DNA from: Neurospora crassa OR74A
Taxonomy: Eukaryota; Ascomycota; Sordariomycetes; Sordariales; Sordariaceae
Reading direction: 5' to 3'
NCBI RefSeq assembly: GCF_000182925.2
Contig: NC_026501.1
Coordinates: forward strand, 9,279,917 to 9,343,916
DNA length: 64,000 bases
Made by a program: the position numbers and the translations under genes. Numbering within the stretch: the first letter of the stretch is position 1; the number at the start of each line of letters is the position of its first letter. The notes below the pieces were generated by a model. The model was not told the DNA's origin and made no database searches. It saw only the letters and a list, made by a program, of their open reading frames with translations. Below, one piece after another: positions 60,200 through 64,000 of this stretch.

Positions 60200-61344
60200 G
60201 CGGATGGATAGGGTCGGCTTCAGGGCCCGGCTCAGGCGGAACACCCCTGGTCAGGAGTCATGGAGTTGTGGGAAAATGAAAGATTGGTAATGTCCGTTAT
60301 GAAAGGATGAGCGGGTCTTCCAGACGCAAATGACAAAAAAAACAATTACTTCGCATTCGGGGCAGTCGCCGGTCCGGAACCAGGTTGGAGAGAAACTAGC
60401 CTTTTGTCACCACGTCGTCTTGGAGGATGAGGGAAAGCGGTCGAAGTCTGTCTAAAGCGAGAAAGACGAGACAGTAAAAGAGAGAGAGAGGTCGTCGATT
60501 TCAAAGGCCATTTTATGTTTTCATTTTGCAATGGGAAGTTGAAAGGGTGAGCTGCTAATGTGGTTGCTGTTGTTGGACTTTGCCGACATAGCTTACACGA
60601 CGACAAAGATCATACCCCCATTATCACAGCATGTGGACATGACACTCGATCTGAATGAGAGAGCGCGAACTTAGCCAAAGCAACTGGGGAGGTAGACCTG
60701 CATGTTTTTCTTCGCTTTTCAGCATAAACGACTCCCGCTTTATTTAGTAGGTAGATTATCTAGATAGGTACACACAACGCACCACAAAATACCCTTTTGG
60801 TAGACACAGGTTTTAGCCACCACTTTATGGTGCTCATAGGCCGTCAATGAAGTTGAATGTTGATATCAAACGGCAACAATGAGGAACCGACGAAGCGATA
60901 AGGTTAGGCGGTGAGGCCCATCCGTACATACGTATGTAGTGTACCACCCCGCCGGCCGGCGCGTTCCAACGCCAAAGTGCTACGTGGGGGCGATGGGCTC
61001 GGGCTCCCTGGCATCCTGGCAATGACATCAAACCACAGCTTTCGTTTCTTTTGTCGTGTCACCCTCACAGGCGTTTTTGCCTGCCACTGCCGCGATCCCT
61101 TGCTTCTTCCACTTGCTACGAGTCACTGTGTAATTAGCGCCTGCGCTGAAATCAGGCCGCATGGCAAGCATGGTAATAGAAGTCAGTTATTGGCACAGCT
61201 GTACGCTGTAGTGTGAAATCATATTTGTCAGCGCCAAGTTGCCAAGCCGAGGGAAGAGATGGGGAAAGATGCCTGCCGACGTTTGTTGACTTCAACTTGG
61301 AGTTGGAGCGGGGCCAACGACTTCCAACAAGTCACGGCGGACAA

Positions 61345-61395
61345 AGTCAGGTCAAAGTCAGGTCAAGGTCAAGGTCAGGTCAAGGTCAGGTCAAT
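61345..61395 (+). repeat. AGGTCA tandem repeat
   Basis: Eight near-perfect AGGTCA/AAGGTC units read directly. Confidence 0.9.
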
Positions 61396-61470
61396 GTTTA
61401 ACGAACCGAACCAAAGGACCAGCCAGGGCCCGGCGACGGCCATATGAGGGCCACGGTCGGGACACGGTCA

Positions 61471-61601
61471 GCTGGTCTACGATCCGGTCTACGATTAGGT
61501 CTACTGTCAAGGTCTACTGTCAAGGTCAGGTCCACTGTCAAGTTCAGACAGGCAGGCACCTCTAGGCAGGCAGGCAGGTACCCTCTAGGCAGGCAGGCGG
61601 G
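61471..61601 (+). repeat. GGTCTAC/GGTCTACTGTCAA and GGCA repeats
   Basis: GGTCTACGATC and GGTCTACTGTCAA copies (61471-61545) pass into two blocks of GGCAGGCA separated by CCTCTA (61547-61601). Confidence 0.85.
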
Positions 61602-61742
61602 AGTCAAACAGCCTGTAGTCAAGCAACGCCGACGCGGACGGGGTAAACCAACCTAGGCAGAGTCGACTCCATGACGGGTTCAGACTAAGGTATCGACACC
61701 AACAACCCGAGAAGGATGCCCACAAGCCGAGAGTTCGGAGGA

Positions 61743-61769
61743 CCTTAGCCTTAGCCTTAGCCTTAGCCT
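61743..61769 (+). repeat. CCTTAG hexanucleotide repeat
   Basis: Four consecutive CCTTAG units. It is not the canonical telomere unit CCCTAA. Confidence 0.9.
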
Positions 61770-63639
61770 CAGGACTCGGGGCTCTGTTGCGAAAGGTGAT
61801 GGAGCATGGTTGGTGAAGATGAGGAGCCCGGCAGTGAGGTTAGGAGTAGGAAGGTGGGAAGAGCTGGACTGATTGTTTTTGTCGATGAGAGCCCGTCTAC
61901 CAGATATTGGGGGCTTGAGACGGATGGGGATGGAGATAATGGGTGCGGCTGTACGTTCACTCGACAAGTTTACTCGGCAAGTTTACTTGGATGATGTCGA
62001 TCGTTTTGGGTCGTATGTATTCGTCAGCTGGTTGATTATGGACGACTTACCGCGGGATAATCCAGTCGGCGAATCGGGCAGCTGTGGGAAATTGGAAGAG
62101 AAGTATTTGGGTCGAGACTGCTGCCTAGTGGCGGCAGCTGAGCAAGTGCTTCAGCTTCAGTTACCTAGTCGAGGTGGTGAAGGATGGAGATGGAATGGAA
62201 CGTGGAGGGATGAGCATAGTGTGCTTGATTCGATTGATCCCGTTTCGAACACAGTCATGGAACGCTCGTTGGAAAGTGAGGTGCGGCAGGGGCGGGAAAG
62301 TTCTCTATCGGGCAAATTTGAACCAGAGGCCACCGTCGCCTTTCGCGATACGGCTCTTGCCTCAACATATCGACGAAAACCGGACTGAATCCTTCTTTCC
62401 AGGCAGGCAGTCGGTCCGGACTGGTCCAGACACAACTGGATTACCTCTAGTGATCTTCAGGCACCACAAAGTTGTCAAGCCTCTTTAAAAGGAAGGATCT
62501 ACCTGTTGTCGTCTGATGACTTGAATTGACTGGTTACCTAAAGGTTGTTTCACTTGGTTCTGACGCCAAAATCCCTTCTGGCGTTGATAGAGGCTCCATC
62601 GATATGTTGACGCCCGCCTCTCTGTGTCATCTTCTCTGGCACAAAGCTTTGGGACATTGTTCATTTTATGGTTCGAACCCCTTCAGTCTCAGTTATATAC
62701 GCACGAAAATGGGCACTGATAGTTCTCTCTCTGTCATCACTCGCCACCGAAACCGTCAAGTGCTTGCCTAACTTGAACAAAAAGGGCTTTGCGGAACAGG
62801 CCATGTTCAGGGTATTCTTGTGTTTCTGGTTCTCATTCAAAAGGGTGGTTGACCTGCGGCCTCATGGTGGCGTGAAACTAGATATTAGGTTGTTTCAACA
62901 CAAAGAAGCAGCCTTCCATCTTTCCCTACCTACCTATCTCTACCTCCCTGTCCATCCCGTGATAAAAACAACACAAAGGGTACCGAGGCAAGACCAAATG
63001 CCAGGGGAAGGTGCACATGGACTGTGAAAGAAGAAGAACAAGCGGCAGAAGTAGACAGGAAGTTATAATCATCAGTATTGAGACTTGGTTTCCCCTTTCT
63101 ATCGTTACAGATTCTACTCGTACTCCTACCTAGCTCGAAGTTAGATCCCATCGGACGGATGGAGACTAACACTCTCACAGTCACGGGCATCCCCACAGCC
63201 ATGGACACTCAGGTCCTCACTGACACCGACATTGACCCCAAAAATCAATCAGACGGCGACAGAGCCACCACATGAAACGAGAAAAGCAAAAGAAAAGGGA
63301 TAACGATACGGCCGCTGTAGTACTGGGTTCCATCACCGGCGGGACCTTCACTTGCTTGGCTGGTCGGTGCACTTTTTTTAAAGTGGTACATTCATCGGAC
63401 TGTACGTTGAGGATTGCGAGACGACGAAGTTAATCCCCGTCTGAGTTTGAGTTCGAGAACGAGTTCGGATTTGTCTGCTGGACAAGGCGGTTATGGTTCC
63501 GGGGCTGGGGATGGTTCTGAGTCTGGTTCTGAGTCCGGTGCTGATGGTGCTAGGGGGGAATGGGCGAGATGGACGAGATGGGCGTGGCGGCTCATCGAGG
63601 AGAAAAAAAAATTCCTGGAGCCTTTAGCCGAATTGTTCA

Positions 63640-63676
63640 CGGGTCTGACGGGTCTGGCGGGTCTGACGGGCGTGAC
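63640..63676 (+). repeat. GGGTCTGAC repeat
   Basis: Four 9-bp units GGGTCTG(A/G)C, the last one altered to GGGCGTGAC. Confidence 0.9.
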
Positions 63677-64000
63677 AGACCAACTAGGTCTAGCTCGCAT
63701 CAACTTCCAATCGGCCAAGAGCGAGGGAGGAGCAAGAATAAGATACGGGTCTGACTCTGAGGGACAAGATCAAAATGAAGAAGAGGGAAGAATAAGTCAG
63801 GACCCGTTTCAACTTTCAGGACCCCCGCGGCAACAACATTGGGGTGTTGGGCATGGTAATGGGGTGTTTGAAGCTGGGGATTATTGGAATTGTAGGGAAC
63901 GTGACAAGAGGGGAAGTCTTGAAAAGGAATACGGGTATGCAGCCATCGATGATTGACGGTGACCGAGCTGGGGAGTAAGAGGGGAAGTGGTGTGGAGAGC

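Larger units (their letters stand above)
60200..64000. other. Gene-poor right flank with short tandem repeats
   Basis: After Ran I find no conserved gene. Overlapping frames of 60-180 codons lack motifs and splice structure. The two longest are 61873-62388 (+) and 63414-63956 (+). The second is low-complexity, and part of it (GLTGLAGLTG) is translation of a GGGTCTGAC repeat, so I do not call either as a gene. The last 100 bases are C/T-rich on the minus strand and may be the leader of a gene outside the window. Confidence 0.55.

Noticed and set aside
61873-62388. 171-codon plus-strand frame downstream of Ran
   Set aside because: No motif or family resemblance; overlapped by an 80-100-codon frame in another phase and one on the opposite strand. 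Chance frames of this size are common in GC-normal fungal DNA.
63414-63956. 180-codon plus-strand frame in the right flank
   Set aside because: Low-complexity Gly/Ser/Asp sequence, part of which is simply the translation of a GGGTCTGAC repeat; no domain, no splice evidence, and competing frames on both strands.

Overview
This window comes from a filamentous ascomycete (Pezizomycotina, probably a Sordariomycete). The evidence is short GT-AG introns with CTAAC/CTGAC-type branch sites, C/G-ending codons in the genes, and a roughly 50-kb AT-rich block whose old coding frames are broken almost only by TAA and TAG. That last pattern is the mark of repeat-induced point mutation (RIP, CpA to TpA), which turns Gln codons into stops.

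Layout. Positions 1-7031 are normal-composition DNA with one clear gene: a five-exon Dbl-family RhoGEF (DH-PH) on the minus strand, 1357-4648. Positions 7032-57292 are RIP-mutated accessory DNA. Positions 57303-64000 are normal again and carry two conserved plus-strand genes: the PDZ-domain proteasome chaperone Nas2/PSMD9 (57435-58263) and the small GTPase Ran/Gsp1 (59182-60199). The rest of both flanks holds short tandem repeats and no gene I can defend.

The AT-rich block is not amorphous. I read it as two different very large terminal-inverted-repeat (TIR) elements, separated by about 140 bp of un-RIPed host DNA. Element 1 (about 7032-33638) has imperfect 44-bp TIRs. It holds a plus-strand series of at least eight decayed genes; the first is about 930 codons with a C-terminal half resembling fungal DUF6589 proteins. 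A complete Ty3/Gypsy retrotransposon (23731-32117, 5-bp target duplication) is nested in it. Element 2 (33789-57292) has 49-50-bp TIRs and an exact 10-bp target site duplication.

Each large element carries its own dispersed palindrome family. Element 1 has TCGCTCTAATTAGAGCGA-like sites, mostly in the gaps between dead genes and also within a 95-bp tandem array. Element 2 has TTTCCCTATAGGGAAA-like sites. I saw neither family in the other element. This pairing of a giant multi-gene TIR element with a private palindrome family is the most unusual thing in the window.

Limits. All calls are by eye. Nine 100-N gaps interrupt the block; at least one of them represents no missing sequence.
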